From the NCBI GenBank assembly GCA_018366035.1, contig JAGZIW010000005.1:52923-116922 (forward strand): a stretch of 64,000 nt of DNA, written 5' to 3'. The stretch is from Butyricicoccus pullicaecorum. GTDB taxonomy: Bacteria; Bacillota; Clostridia; Oscillospirales; Butyricicoccaceae. How positions within the stretch are numbered: the stretch's first letter is position 1; every line of letters starts with the position of its first letter. Below, in pieces: positions 8,644 to 17,175 of the stretch. Under the pieces are notes generated by a model. That model saw nothing but the letters and a program-made list of their open reading frames with translations, had not been told where the DNA came from and searched no databases. Made by a program: the position numbers and the translations under genes.

Positions 8644-10821
8644 TTAAATTTCATACCAGAGAATCTCGTTTGCCTCCATGTGCAGTGCAAAGCTGCTTCC
8701 GTCTCCACGATATACCACGGTATCCTGCGGCACATAGGTGTTATTTACCACGCAATATTTCCCGTTTTCGACATATGCATGTACTTCTACATTAAAGTTT
8801 GTACTAAACCAGTGCTTTAGTTCCTCCTCACTGTGTGTACTCCACAGAATACTGCGGTATAAAATACGGCTGTTTTCAAAGCTGTATGGCAGTCCGCTGA
8901 TATAAACTGATCGTCCCTTGCCAAAATCCTTGACCGCCATCTGGACTTCTTTTTCCCGCTGTACAAGGATCTCTGTTCCCTCATAGGCATATATGCTTTT
9001 TTTGCCCTCACCAAAATCCACAGGCTTTGTGGTGTCCTGCAAAATGAAATGTCCTGTATGCTCCTCCCAATTATATTTATCATAATTGAGTGTAAATCCA
9101 GTCTCTTTCTCTACGCCCATCATACTGGCAAGCTGCAAATAATGTCCCTGATACTGATGACCAGACGGCTCGCCGACCCCAATAAAACCGCCGCCATTGT
9201 ATACAAATTCACGAATCTTTGAGACAATCTGTGCGTCCTCCCAAATCGCACCGCCGGTATGTGCAGTATCTCCGTCGCCCACATTGATAAGCACATCTAC
9301 ATGATTCAAAATCTGTGCATCTTCCTTCAAATCTGCGAAGGAAATAAACTTCACATCAAACGGTGCACCAGAAAGTGCTTCTATAATGCCTGCATAGCTG
9401 TAATTCTGTTTTTGATACAGTGCATGGTGTACCATATGGCAGCCCCAGCTTCGAATCTTGCCCCAGCTATTCAGGACTGCAACGGTTTTAATGCAATATG
9501 GTGTGGTATTTCGTGCATTTTCATACAGCTCTCGAAATTCATTGCACACGTTCTCTACATAATCAATAAACTCCGGAAAATCCAATGCAAGCTTTAAGTA
9601 TCCGCCATATCCAATGCGGTCAATGGGCTTACGCAGGATTGCACGTCTTGCAGTCACCCAGTTTTCCTTTGCTTCTTTGACCGGATCTCCACCTTCGTGA
9701 AAGGTATCTGGGAAAAAATAGGGCAAGAAGCGTCCCTCTGTATATTTAACTCCTGAAATATCAGAAATAAGACGCAGGGTGCTGCCATTTCCCACACTGC
9801 CAACCACAGCATCAAGTCCAATCGTGGAAAACTCTGGCATAAACGGCTCGGTTCCAATCCAGTGGTCTCCTAAAAACATCATGGCTTCCTTACCGCACGC
9901 ATGTGTGATATCCACCATCTCTTTGGCAAGCTTTGCAACCTCCCGACGTTGGAATGCCTGAAAATCAAGAAATTCCTTGCTTGGCACGCGATACTGATTG
10001 TTATAATATCCTTGGTCAATGATATATTCCGGACGGAATGTATAACCAACCTCCTGCTCGAACTGCTCCAAAATATAGGGACTGACCGATGCCGAATATC
10101 CATACCAGTCTACATACTTTTCGCGCTTAAGCTTATCAAACATCAGAGTAAACTGATGGAAGAAGGTTGTATAGCGAATGACATTGACATAGGGGTGCTC
10201 CTCACAGAACTTACGCAAACGCTCCATTGCATATTTATGGGTTTTCGGCTGGCGCACATCAAAGGTAATCTGATGCTCAAAATCCTTCCAGTCATTGGTT
10301 ACGGCATTATACATATGCACCGGATCCCAAATGATATAGGCAAGGAAGCTCACCGTATATTCATGAAACGTCTGTGGCTCAGCAATCTCGACGCAGCCCG
10401 TTTCTTCACAATACCGCCATAAGTCAGGTGCCAGCACTTCTCCCGTCGTGCGGTCAATGACCTCCCACCATCGTGTGATATCATCTCTTGTATTGACCTG
10501 CATCAGCTCGTCAGAAATTCCCTGCATCAGCGGGATTTCCAGCATACCACCAGTTGCAGTATGGAAAGCAGTCATAATGTAGCACTGTTGTATCTCATCT
10601 GGATTCGCCTTTGCCCAAGCATTATCCTTGCGCGTTGTGTAATAGGTGGCATAGATTTTTGCGCCCGTTTTTGTCAGTTCCTCCGGAAACTCTGTTCCAT
10701 CACAATCGCGTATGGCATCTGCACCCCAGCGCTTCAGTATCTCTATCGTTTCTGGTACAATATCCAGATTGGTGGGAATGGTTACCCGTCCATGCTTCAA
10801 ATCTTGCTTTTGTTCTGTCAT
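8644..10821 (-). CDS. lnpA: GH112 1,3-beta-galactosyl-N-acetylhexosamine phosphorylase
   Basis: A 725-residue glycoside phosphorylase of family GH112. Such enzymes cleave beta-1,3-galactosyl-HexNAc (galacto-N-biose from mucin, lacto-N-biose from milk oligosaccharides) with phosphate to alpha-galactose-1-phosphate plus HexNAc. The N-terminal GRVTIPTNLD, WGADAIRDCDGTEFPEE, the segment DRTTGEV, and the central VVGSVGNGSTLRLISDI followed by KYTEGRFLPYFFPDTFHEGGDP are the family landmarks, and length matches. Some GH112 members act on galactosyl-rhamnose, which I cannot exclude by eye. It is the last gene of an ABC importer operon. Cytoplasmic, no signal peptide. No galT, galE or N-acetylhexosamine kinase lies next to it. 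Confidence 0.93.
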   Translation of the reverse strand: MTEQKQDLKHGRVTIPTNLDIVPETIEILKRWGADAIRDCDGTEFPEELTKTGAKIYATYYTTRKDNAWAKANPDEIQQCYIMTAFHTATGGMLEIPLMQGISDELMQVNTRDDITRWWEVIDRTTGEVLAPDLWRYCEETGCVEIAEPQTFHEYTVSFLAYIIWDPVHMYNAVTNDWKDFEHQITFDVRQPKTHKYAMERLRKFCEEHPYVNVIRYTTFFHQFTLMFDKLKREKYVDWYGYSASVSPYILEQFEQEVGYTFRPEYIIDQGYYNNQYRVPSKEFLDFQAFQRREVAKLAKEMVDITHACGKEAMMFLGDHWIGTEPFMPEFSTIGLDAVVGSVGNGSTLRLISDISGVKYTEGRFLPYFFPDTFHEGGDPVKEAKENWVTARRAILRKPIDRIGYGGYLKLALDFPEFIDYVENVCNEFRELYENARNTTPYCIKTVAVLNSWGKIRSWGCHMVHHALYQKQNYSYAGIIEALSGAPFDVKFISFADLKEDAQILNHVDVLINVGDGDTAHTGGAIWEDAQIVSKIREFVYNGGGFIGVGEPSGHQYQGHYLQLASMMGVEKETGFTLNYDKYNWEEHTGHFILQDTTKPVDFGEGKKSIYAYEGTEILVQREKEVQMAVKDFGKGRSVYISGLPYSFENSRILYRSILWSTHSEEELKHWFSTNFNVEVHAYVENGKYCVVNNTYVPQDTVVYRGDGSSFALHMEANEILWYEI

Positions 10822-10830
10822 TGTGAACCC

Positions 10831-11034
10831 TCACTTTTTCCCACGTGGTGTTTGATACGGTTTGTTATAAAGAAATAATGCAGTCAGCAGGAAGATGACT
10901 CCTACTATCATAATGCCCAGTCCAGCAAGCTGTCCTGTCATTTTCCACCCAACGATGACAAGGGCAAGCCCCAGCACAAAGAAAGCTGCAATCAGCACTG
11001 CGCGCAGCGTCATATGCTCTTTCCAAAATTCCAT
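10831..11034 (-). CDS. Small two-helix membrane protein of the GH112 operon
   Basis: 67 residues with two predicted membrane helices (VLIAAFFVLGLALVIVGW and LAGLGIMIVGVIFLLTALFL) and a basic C-terminus ending TPRGKK. AGAGGTGAT precedes the ATG. It sits 12 bp after the permease gene and 9 bp before the GH112 gene, so it is certainly within the operon. Small conserved proteins of this type (I believe the DUF6903 group) occur next to sugar importers, but no role is known. A part in transporter assembly or stability would fit; this is a guess. Confidence 0.75.
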   Translation of the reverse strand: MEFWKEHMTLRAVLIAAFFVLGLALVIVGWKMTGQLAGLGIMIVGVIFLLTALFLYNKPYQTPRGKK

Positions 11035-11046
11035 ACGATCACCTCT

Positions 11047-11931
11047 TTATCCCTTGAGTCCGCCAGCAGTCATACCTTCCGTCAGCTGCTTTTGTACACA
11101 CATATACAAAATCAGGGTAGGCAGCATTACAAGTACAAGGCCTGCATACATAATGCCATATTGTGCCGCAGACTGCTGTGCCTGCATCAGATTGAGCAGT
11201 CCTACCGGCAACGTCTTTGGCGCCGTGACTGAGCTCATCAATGTCATCGAAATGATATACTCATTCCAGAACGACAGGAAGTTAAATAAAATAACTGTAA
11301 TAATTGACGGTTTTGCCATTGGGAAAATAATCCGCCACATTGCCATACCATATCCCGCACCATCAATGTAAGCAGCCTCCTCATACTCGTGAGACAAGGT
11401 TGAAAAATAGCTGGAAAGCAAATAGATGGTAAATGGCAATGCAGTTGCTGCATAGATCACCGCAAGCACAAACAAATTATTGAGCAAAAATCCGCTTCCC
11501 AACATTTTTTTGAGCCAAATATCCCCGTCACGCAGCATAAGAAAAATCGGCACAACGATATAGTTTACATTGATAAATAATCCTGCCATGAATGCCGTAT
11601 TTAGGAATTTTCGTCCCTTGAAATGGAAACGAGACAGGCAGTAAGAGGCAGGCAATGCTACAACAAGCAGGATTCCGAGAGACAATGCTGTAACAATTAC
11701 AGAGTTGAGCATATATTCCCCCATCTTTGCTGTATTCCACGCATCTACAAAGTTTTGCCAGTAAAAGCCCGCTGGCAGCGTCCATGGATTTCCATAAAAT
11801 TCGCTGTTCTGCTTGAGTGACGCCATGAATACCCAAGCAACCGGAACCAAAATGACGATGGCAAGTGCTGCCAATACCACATAAATAAAAGCTTTGTATA
11901 ACCCTTCTCCTGTATTCTTTTTGCTGTTCAT
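11047..11931 (-). CDS. Carbohydrate ABC transporter permease (MalG type)
   Basis: 294 residues with six predicted membrane helices, the second permease of a family-1 sugar importer. The cytoplasmic EAA loop, contact site for the ATPase, is visible as EYEEAAYIDGAGYGMAMWRIIFP. The C-terminus ends in the typical MalG pattern KQLTEGMTAGGLKG. It lies 14 bp after the first permease. No ATPase gene is in the cluster, so a shared MsmK-type ATPase elsewhere probably energises it. The cargo is likely the disaccharide used by the downstream GH112 enzyme. Confidence 0.95.
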   Translation of the reverse strand: MNSKKNTGEGLYKAFIYVVLAALAIVILVPVAWVFMASLKQNSEFYGNPWTLPAGFYWQNFVDAWNTAKMGEYMLNSVIVTALSLGILLVVALPASYCLSRFHFKGRKFLNTAFMAGLFINVNYIVVPIFLMLRDGDIWLKKMLGSGFLLNNLFVLAVIYAATALPFTIYLLSSYFSTLSHEYEEAAYIDGAGYGMAMWRIIFPMAKPSIITVILFNFLSFWNEYIISMTLMSSVTAPKTLPVGLLNLMQAQQSAAQYGIMYAGLVLVMLPTLILYMCVQKQLTEGMTAGGLKG

Positions 11932-11945
11932 ATTCTATATCCTCC

Positions 11946-12830
11946 TCAGAATTCCAACGGCTCACGCTCGGTAACCTTATTTACAAGCGCAGACAAGGCA
12001 AACGAGAACAGGAAAATTACAACGCCAATCGCCATACTGTATCCAAAGAGTCCAGCATCTTTCTGACTGTACATGTAGTTGAGTGCTACATCAGAAGCAC
12101 CATTTGGTCCGCCAGAAGTCATTGCCTTTACGAACAGGAATGCCATATTGATGGTGGAAATAATAAAGAAAGTCAATGTAGTTCGAATATTTGTCCAAAT
12201 CAACGGAATGGTGATTTGAAAAAACTGTGTGATACGGCTTGCACCATCAAGTCCTGCACTCTCATACAGACTTTCCGGTACGCTCGCCATAGATGCCATA
12301 TACATGACCATATAATATCCAATTGCCTGCCAGACCATCGCAATGATGATACTGACCATAACAAGTGATTCTCCCTTCCAGAGAATGGGATCCGACATAT
12401 CATGGAATAATCCAATGATACTGTTGAGCATGCCATTTTCCGGCTTATAAATGGCAGAAAAGATACCCGAAATTACAACAACCGACAAAATATTGGGAAT
12501 ATAAAATACGATGCGGAAGAAATTCTGCCCTTTGAGTTTTTCGCGGCTTAAAATCCCTGCAAAAACGAGTGCAATGGCAAATGTGATGACCGTTACCATA
12601 ACAACCAGTAAAATCATGTTCTGCATGGAGCGTATAAAATTTTCATCTGCCAACAGTGTCCCAAAATTCTTGAATCCTACAAATGTCTCTTTTGGAGAAT
12701 ATGCCCCTTTTTCATACAGCGAAATTCGAAATACGTTAAAGGTTGGCAAAATCATAAAGACAAAGAATAGGATCGTTGCTGGTGCAATGCACACAAACCG
12801 GAACCATTTTAACCCTTTATTCTCTTTCAT
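11946..12830 (-). CDS. Sugar ABC transporter permease (MalF type)
   Basis: 294 residues, six membrane helices, the first permease of the importer. The EAA motif reads VPESLYESAGLDGASRITQFF, as in MalF-like proteins of family-1 systems. It starts MKENKGLKWFRFVCIAPA with the first helix at once, lacking the large extra domain of enteric MalF. Located 78 bp after the binding-protein gene, with a stem-loop in the gap that may lower expression of the membrane genes relative to the binding protein. Confidence 0.95.
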   Translation of the reverse strand: MKENKGLKWFRFVCIAPATILFFVFMILPTFNVFRISLYEKGAYSPKETFVGFKNFGTLLADENFIRSMQNMILLVVMVTVITFAIALVFAGILSREKLKGQNFFRIVFYIPNILSVVVISGIFSAIYKPENGMLNSIIGLFHDMSDPILWKGESLVMVSIIIAMVWQAIGYYMVMYMASMASVPESLYESAGLDGASRITQFFQITIPLIWTNIRTTLTFFIISTINMAFLFVKAMTSGGPNGASDVALNYMYSQKDAGLFGYSMAIGVVIFLFSFALSALVNKVTEREPLEF

Positions 12831-12869
12831 AGTGACTGATTCCTTTCCCTTGCAGGATTCATGAAGTAC

Positions 12870-12893
12870 GGCGGGCAGTCTAACCTGCCCGCC
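12870..12893 (-). promoter_or_regulatory. Intercistronic stem-loop between binding protein and permease
   Basis: GGCGGGCAG, loop, CTGCCCGCC: a 9-bp GC-rich hairpin with no T-run after it on the minus strand. It is placed directly after the stop codon of the abundant binding protein. This is the usual place for an mRNA-stabilising or attenuating hairpin in such operons. Confidence 0.6.
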
Positions 12894-12908
12894 GCCACAA
12901 AACCTAAG

Positions 12909-14249
12909 TTACTTTTTCAGATTTGCACGCATTTGATCACTTGCCTTGATAATGCCGTCTACCCATTCTTCCTTGGTCATGTCGCCAGATACCAGAGAAT
13001 TCACCGGATCAAAGAATACTGTACGTACTTCTACGCCCGGAATTGCTTCAAATGCAGCGAAATTGCCCATCGCAGCCTTTGCACCATTGTCATAAATCGA
13101 ATAGAACATGACATTGTCGCCCTGCAATTTGTCCGCAATGTTGAGAACCGGCTGAATTGCATTGGACTTTGCAAAAATCTCACATGCCTTATCGCTGTAC
13201 AGGAATGCTAAGAACTGCTTTGCAGCATCTACATTTTCTGCGCCGGACGGAATCCATGCCTGCTCAAACCATGTATAGCTATAACTGTCTCCACCCTTTT
13301 CTACTGCGGGCAGTGCAGTCATACCCCACTTAAATCCTTCTGCGCGCGGTGCTGCTGCCATTTCGCCTACAATCCATGTGCCGTTTGGCATAAAGATTGC
13401 CTTGTTATCCAAAACAAGCTGCTGATTCTGGGTAAAGTCCTGATCGTTTGCCTGCGCCGGTGTAATCGGGTTGGTATAGCTTGCCAGCTTTGCAATGATA
13501 TCAAAGCACTTCTGTGCTTCCGCAGTCTCCCATATACCTTCTTCGTAATGCGTCGCCTTATCAAAGAATTCCGGACCGCCTACGGAATACATCAGTGCAT
13601 AGAAGAATGTATCAAAGTAACCGGTTGTCGGGTAGGTAAACAGATAGATCCCTTCTGCCTTTGCCTTTTCGCCCAACTCCCACATTTCGTCCCAAGTGCT
13701 CGGAACAGACCAGCCTTTTTCTTCCAAAAGACCTGCATTGTAAAACAGCCCGCACGGGGAATAGAACATTGGCATGAGATAGGTCTTTCCATCGCCGTAG
13801 GGATTGGTCAGAGAGGTATCTGTAAAACCACCCGCAATTTTATCAGAAACCTTGACATCTTCGCCCGGGACCTGCATAGACAGGACATCGGTAACATCTT
13901 CAATAAGATTGCCCTTGATGAACTGTTCGGTCAGAGCAGCCTCACGACCGGTTGCCAGATGAACAACGTCTGGATAATCACCGCCCTGCATGGAAGGTCC
14001 AATCACGTCTTCCAGCTTCTTATCGGTGGTCAACTCTACCTTGATTCCCGTTTCTGCTGTAAATGCCTCACAAACCTCGCTCCACATAGCGGCGCCATAG
14101 CCAGTTTCCAGCGCTGCAACCTTAATGGTTCCCTGCGCGGCAGAGCCTCCATTCTCCGTATTGTCCGGCTGCTGACTGCCGCCGCAGCCTGCAACCAAAG
14201 AGGCAACCATTGATGTGCACAGAAAAACGCTTAAAAGCTTCTTCTTCAT
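12909..14249 (-). CDS. Sugar ABC transporter substrate-binding lipoprotein
   Basis: 446 residues, family-1 extracellular solute-binding protein. ATG at 14249 follows GGGAGG and gives a lipoprotein signal MKKKLLSVFLCTSMVASLVAGC, lipobox VAGC, so the protein is anchored to the outer face of the membrane after cleavage before Cys. The linker is Gly/Gln/Asn rich. The mature part has the usual two-lobe layout with FTAETGIKVELTTDKKLEDVIGPSMQGGDYPDVV near the first hinge. It leads the operon and probably captures galacto-N-biose or lacto-N-biose, judged only from the GH112 gene at the operon end. Confidence 0.93.
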   Translation of the reverse strand: MKKKLLSVFLCTSMVASLVAGCGGSQQPDNTENGGSAAQGTIKVAALETGYGAAMWSEVCEAFTAETGIKVELTTDKKLEDVIGPSMQGGDYPDVVHLATGREAALTEQFIKGNLIEDVTDVLSMQVPGEDVKVSDKIAGGFTDTSLTNPYGDGKTYLMPMFYSPCGLFYNAGLLEEKGWSVPSTWDEMWELGEKAKAEGIYLFTYPTTGYFDTFFYALMYSVGGPEFFDKATHYEEGIWETAEAQKCFDIIAKLASYTNPITPAQANDQDFTQNQQLVLDNKAIFMPNGTWIVGEMAAAPRAEGFKWGMTALPAVEKGGDSYSYTWFEQAWIPSGAENVDAAKQFLAFLYSDKACEIFAKSNAIQPVLNIADKLQGDNVMFYSIYDNGAKAAMGNFAAFEAIPGVEVRTVFFDPVNSLVSGDMTKEEWVDGIIKASDQMRANLKK

Positions 14250-14575
14250 TTTGTTTTCCTCCCTTTTCTCATTACAGCACGTATCCACATGCTATCCTTG
14301 TGTTTTCAGTATAGCCTTCTCAAGAATCTTATCAAGCTGTTTCTTGCGATATTTTTTATATATCTTGTTATTTTTTAAGTTTTCATCTATTATATCTAAA
14401 TTCTTGCAGCTCTATTTGTATAATTTGCCATGCTGTTTTTACGCCTAACAAAAACAAAATGATGCAGACAATGCACCCAGATTTTGTCCGCATATACTTG
14501 TTTTTTATCGGTTATTGTTATATAATCATCTTGCTTTCGAGGAAAAATTTTGTGATTGACTTTAGAGGATCGTCT
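14250..14575. promoter_or_regulatory. Divergent control region between sugar operon and AraC regulator
   Basis: 326 bp without a gene, AT-rich. On the minus strand two possible -10 boxes are seen (TATACT at 14309-14314 and TATAAT at 14389-14394), neither with a good -35 at 17 bp, as expected for an activator-dependent promoter. The plus-strand promoter of the regulator lies at 14498-14526. No clear direct repeats for AraC binding were found by eye. Confidence 0.5.
14498..14526 (+). promoter_or_regulatory. Promoter of the AraC-family regulator
   Basis: TTGTTT (14498-14503), 17 bp, TATAAT (14521-14526), 49 bp before the regulator start. Confidence 0.7.
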
Positions 14576-15418
14576 ATGAGTACCAACCGATACGAACTTG
14601 CCTCGCAGGAAAACGATGGTATCCGCAATGCTGCAAGATTGCTCTATATTTCTTCTGCCAAATATGGCGGTGACTGGCACAGCACCCTGCACACCCATAC
14701 CTGCTCAGAACTTTTTTATGTCACACACGGCGTTGGACAGTTCCGCATTGCAGATCAAATCTATCCCGTTTCCGCCAATGATCTCGTAATCATCAATGCC
14801 AATGTCCCACATACGGAAATCAGTCTGGGCGACCACCCACTTGCATATATTGCGCTGGGTGTCGAAGGGCTGGAACTTTCTGTCAGCGAGGAGGAGGACG
14901 GACGTTACTGTATTGTCAATTTTGAAAATATACGTGACGATATTCTATTTTATTTGAAAAATATGCTCAAGGAAATCGAAAATAAGTCTGCGGGATATGA
15001 GCTTATCTGTCAAGACCTGATGGACGTCTTGGTAATCCTGTTAAAACGACAAACCAACTTTTCTGCAACCCTCGCACCGATTCGTAAAAAGTCCACCCAG
15101 CTTTGTGCAACCGTGCGCCGCTATATTGATGGACATTTTTCAGAAAATCTGTCTCTGGATTCTCTCGCGCAGCTTGTGCACGTCAGCAAATATCATATGG
15201 CACACGCCTTTACGCAGGAATATGGAATTTCCCCAATCAACTATATGCTGGCCTGCCGAATCGACGAAGGCAAAAAGCTGCTTAAAAATGATGACTTTTC
15301 GCTCTCTCTTATCAGTCAGATGTTGGGGTTTTCTTCTCCCAGCTATTTTTCACAGAGTTTCAAAAAATTAACGGGCATCAGCCCAAATGCATACAGAAAA
15401 CAAAGCAGGCTGTCTTAA
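14576..15418 (+). CDS. AraC-family transcriptional regulator of the GH112 operon
   Basis: 280 residues. ATG at 14576 is used because AGAGGA precedes it and the promoter -10 at 14521 excludes a longer form. The N-terminal half is a cupin-like sensor (LHTHTCSELFYVTHGVGQFRI...YPVSANDLVIINANVPH). The C-terminal half is the two-helix-turn-helix AraC DNA-binding domain, starting near RRYIDGHFSENLSLDSLAQLVHVSKYHMAH and ending FSSPSYFSQSFKKLTGISPNAYRK. It is divergent from the sugar importer operon, the classic place for a local sugar-responsive activator; its inducer is presumably a galactosyl disaccharide or breakdown product. Confidence 0.93.
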   Translation: MSTNRYELASQENDGIRNAARLLYISSAKYGGDWHSTLHTHTCSELFYVTHGVGQFRIADQIYPVSANDLVIINANVPHTEISLGDHPLAYIALGVEGLELSVSEEEDGRYCIVNFENIRDDILFYLKNMLKEIENKSAGYELICQDLMDVLVILLKRQTNFSATLAPIRKKSTQLCATVRRYIDGHFSENLSLDSLAQLVHVSKYHMAHAFTQEYGISPINYMLACRIDEGKKLLKNDDFSLSLISQMLGFSSPSYFSQSFKKLTGISPNAYRKQSRLS

Positions 15419-15431
15419 CAGCCTGCTTTTT
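15402..15431. terminator. Bidirectional terminator between araC-type gene and ilvD
   Basis: AAAGCAGGCTGT, CTTA, ACAGCCTGCTTTTT. The stem overlaps the last codons of the regulator and also serves the convergent ilv operon. Confidence 0.85.
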
Positions 15432-15437
15432 CATATT

Positions 15438-17102
15438 TTATTGCATGATTGCGCCCTGATCGGCAGAGGAAACAAGACGTGCATAGCGTCCCAGCCAGCC
15501 GGTCTTGATTTTTGGCTCTGGCAGCACAAATGCTGCGCGGCGTGATGCCAGTTCTTCGTCAGAGATTGCCAAATGTACACGGCTATTCGGTATATCAATT
15601 TCAATCCGATCGCCTTCCTGTACCAATGCAATATTGCCTCCCGCAGCTGCTTCAGGCGATACATGCCCAATGGAAGCACCACGAGATGCACCCGAAAAAC
15701 GTCCATCAGTTATCAGCGCAACGTCCTTATCCAGCTTCATACCAGCAAGCGCCGAAGTCGGGTTCAGCATTTCACGCATGCCGGGACCGCCCTTTGGTCC
15801 TTCATAGCGAATAATGACCACATCACCCTTGTGAATCTCACCAGCATAAATTGCCGCAATCGCAGTATCCTCCGAATCAAATACACGTGCCGGACCAGAA
15901 TGTACCATCATCTCGGGTGCCACTGCCGACCGCTTTACAACACAGCCATTTTCCGCCAGATTGCCCCACAGCACGGCAATCCCACCCGTTTCCGAATACG
16001 GGTGGTCGATTGTGCGCACGACCTCTGGATTGCGATTTATAACACCTGCAAGATTCTCTCCTACGGTTTTTCCGGTTACTGTGATGAGAGACAGATCCAA
16101 CAGATTTCGTCGGGTCAGCTCGTGCATGACCGCAGGGATTCCGCCTGCGCGGTCAAGTTCCTCAATGTGGTGTGGACCTGCCGGTGCAAGATGACACAGA
16201 TTTGGCACCTTTGCAGACAGTTCATTGAGTAAATGTAAATCCACCTCCACATCGGCTTCATGAGCAATTGCCAGCAAGTGCAATACGGTGTTGGTCGAGC
16301 AGCCCAGCGCCATTTCACAGGTAAGGGCATTGCGGAATGCCTTTGCCGTCAGGATATCACGCGGCTTGATGTTCTTTTCGAACAACTCCATGATTTTCAT
16401 ACCTGCATGCTTTGCAAGATGAATACGCGCCGCATGTACAGCCGGAATGGTACCGTTTCTCGGCAGCGCCATGCCGATTGCCTCGGACAGGCAATTCATC
16501 GAGTTTGCCGTATACATACCCGAACAGGAACCGCAGCTTGGGCAGGAACCTGTCTCACATTCCAGCAGCTGCTCCTCTGTCACAAGCCCTGCCTTATAGG
16601 CACCAACTGTCTCAAAAGTCTTAGAGAGTGAAATTTCCTCTCCATCGAAACGTCCTGCCAGCATCGGTCCGCCTGAAATCAAGATAGATGGAATATTCAA
16701 TCTTGCAGCTGCCATCAGCATGCCCGGAACGATCTTATCACAATTTGGAATGAGCACCAACGCGTCCAACTGATGCGCCTGCGCCAGCGTTTCCACAGAA
16801 TCTGCAATGAGTTCACGAGAGGGCAGTGAATATTTCATGCCGATATGCCCCATCGCAATACCGTCACAGACTCCAATTGCAGGCACGACCACTGGAGTGC
16901 CGCCTGCCATAGAAACACCGGCCTTCACCGCATCTGCAATTTTATCCAGATTGATATGCCCCGGGATAATCTCCGAATATGCGGAAACCACGCCAATCAG
17001 CGGACGTGACATTTCCTCCTCTGTCAATCCACATGCACGGAGCAGCGAACGGTTTGGCATACGTGCTGCACCTGCTGTGATATTATCACTTCTCTTAGCC
17101 AA
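15438..17102 (-). CDS. ilvD: Dihydroxy-acid dehydratase
   Basis: 554 residues, iron-sulfur enzyme that dehydrates 2,3-dihydroxy-isovalerate and dihydroxy-methylvalerate to the 2-keto acids of valine and isoleucine. The start is TTG at 17102: GGAGGG lies just upstream and the protein then begins MAKRSDNITAGAARMPNRSL, matching family N-termini. Cluster-binding and active-site cysteines appear in LIPNCDKIVPGML and CETGSCPSCGSCSGMYTANSM; the C-terminal GRFSGASRGASIGHVSPEAA is also diagnostic. Last gene of the T-box-controlled ilvBNCD operon. Confidence 0.97.
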   Translation of the reverse strand: MAKRSDNITAGAARMPNRSLLRACGLTEEEMSRPLIGVVSAYSEIIPGHINLDKIADAVKAGVSMAGGTPVVVPAIGVCDGIAMGHIGMKYSLPSRELIADSVETLAQAHQLDALVLIPNCDKIVPGMLMAAARLNIPSILISGGPMLAGRFDGEEISLSKTFETVGAYKAGLVTEEQLLECETGSCPSCGSCSGMYTANSMNCLSEAIGMALPRNGTIPAVHAARIHLAKHAGMKIMELFEKNIKPRDILTAKAFRNALTCEMALGCSTNTVLHLLAIAHEADVEVDLHLLNELSAKVPNLCHLAPAGPHHIEELDRAGGIPAVMHELTRRNLLDLSLITVTGKTVGENLAGVINRNPEVVRTIDHPYSETGGIAVLWGNLAENGCVVKRSAVAPEMMVHSGPARVFDSEDTAIAAIYAGEIHKGDVVIIRYEGPKGGPGMREMLNPTSALAGMKLDKDVALITDGRFSGASRGASIGHVSPEAAAGGNIALVQEGDRIEIDIPNSRVHLAISDEELASRRAAFVLPEPKIKTGWLGRYARLVSSADQGAIMQ

Positions 17103-17175
17103 AGGGATTCCCTCCATTCCAATAGAAAAACGGGACGGGCGGCACAGCCGTCCGTCCCTAACATACAAACAACTT

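Noticed and set aside
15573..16232. Plus-strand open frame inside ilvD
   Set aside because: Mirror of the real ilvD gene; low-complexity basic protein with no motif.
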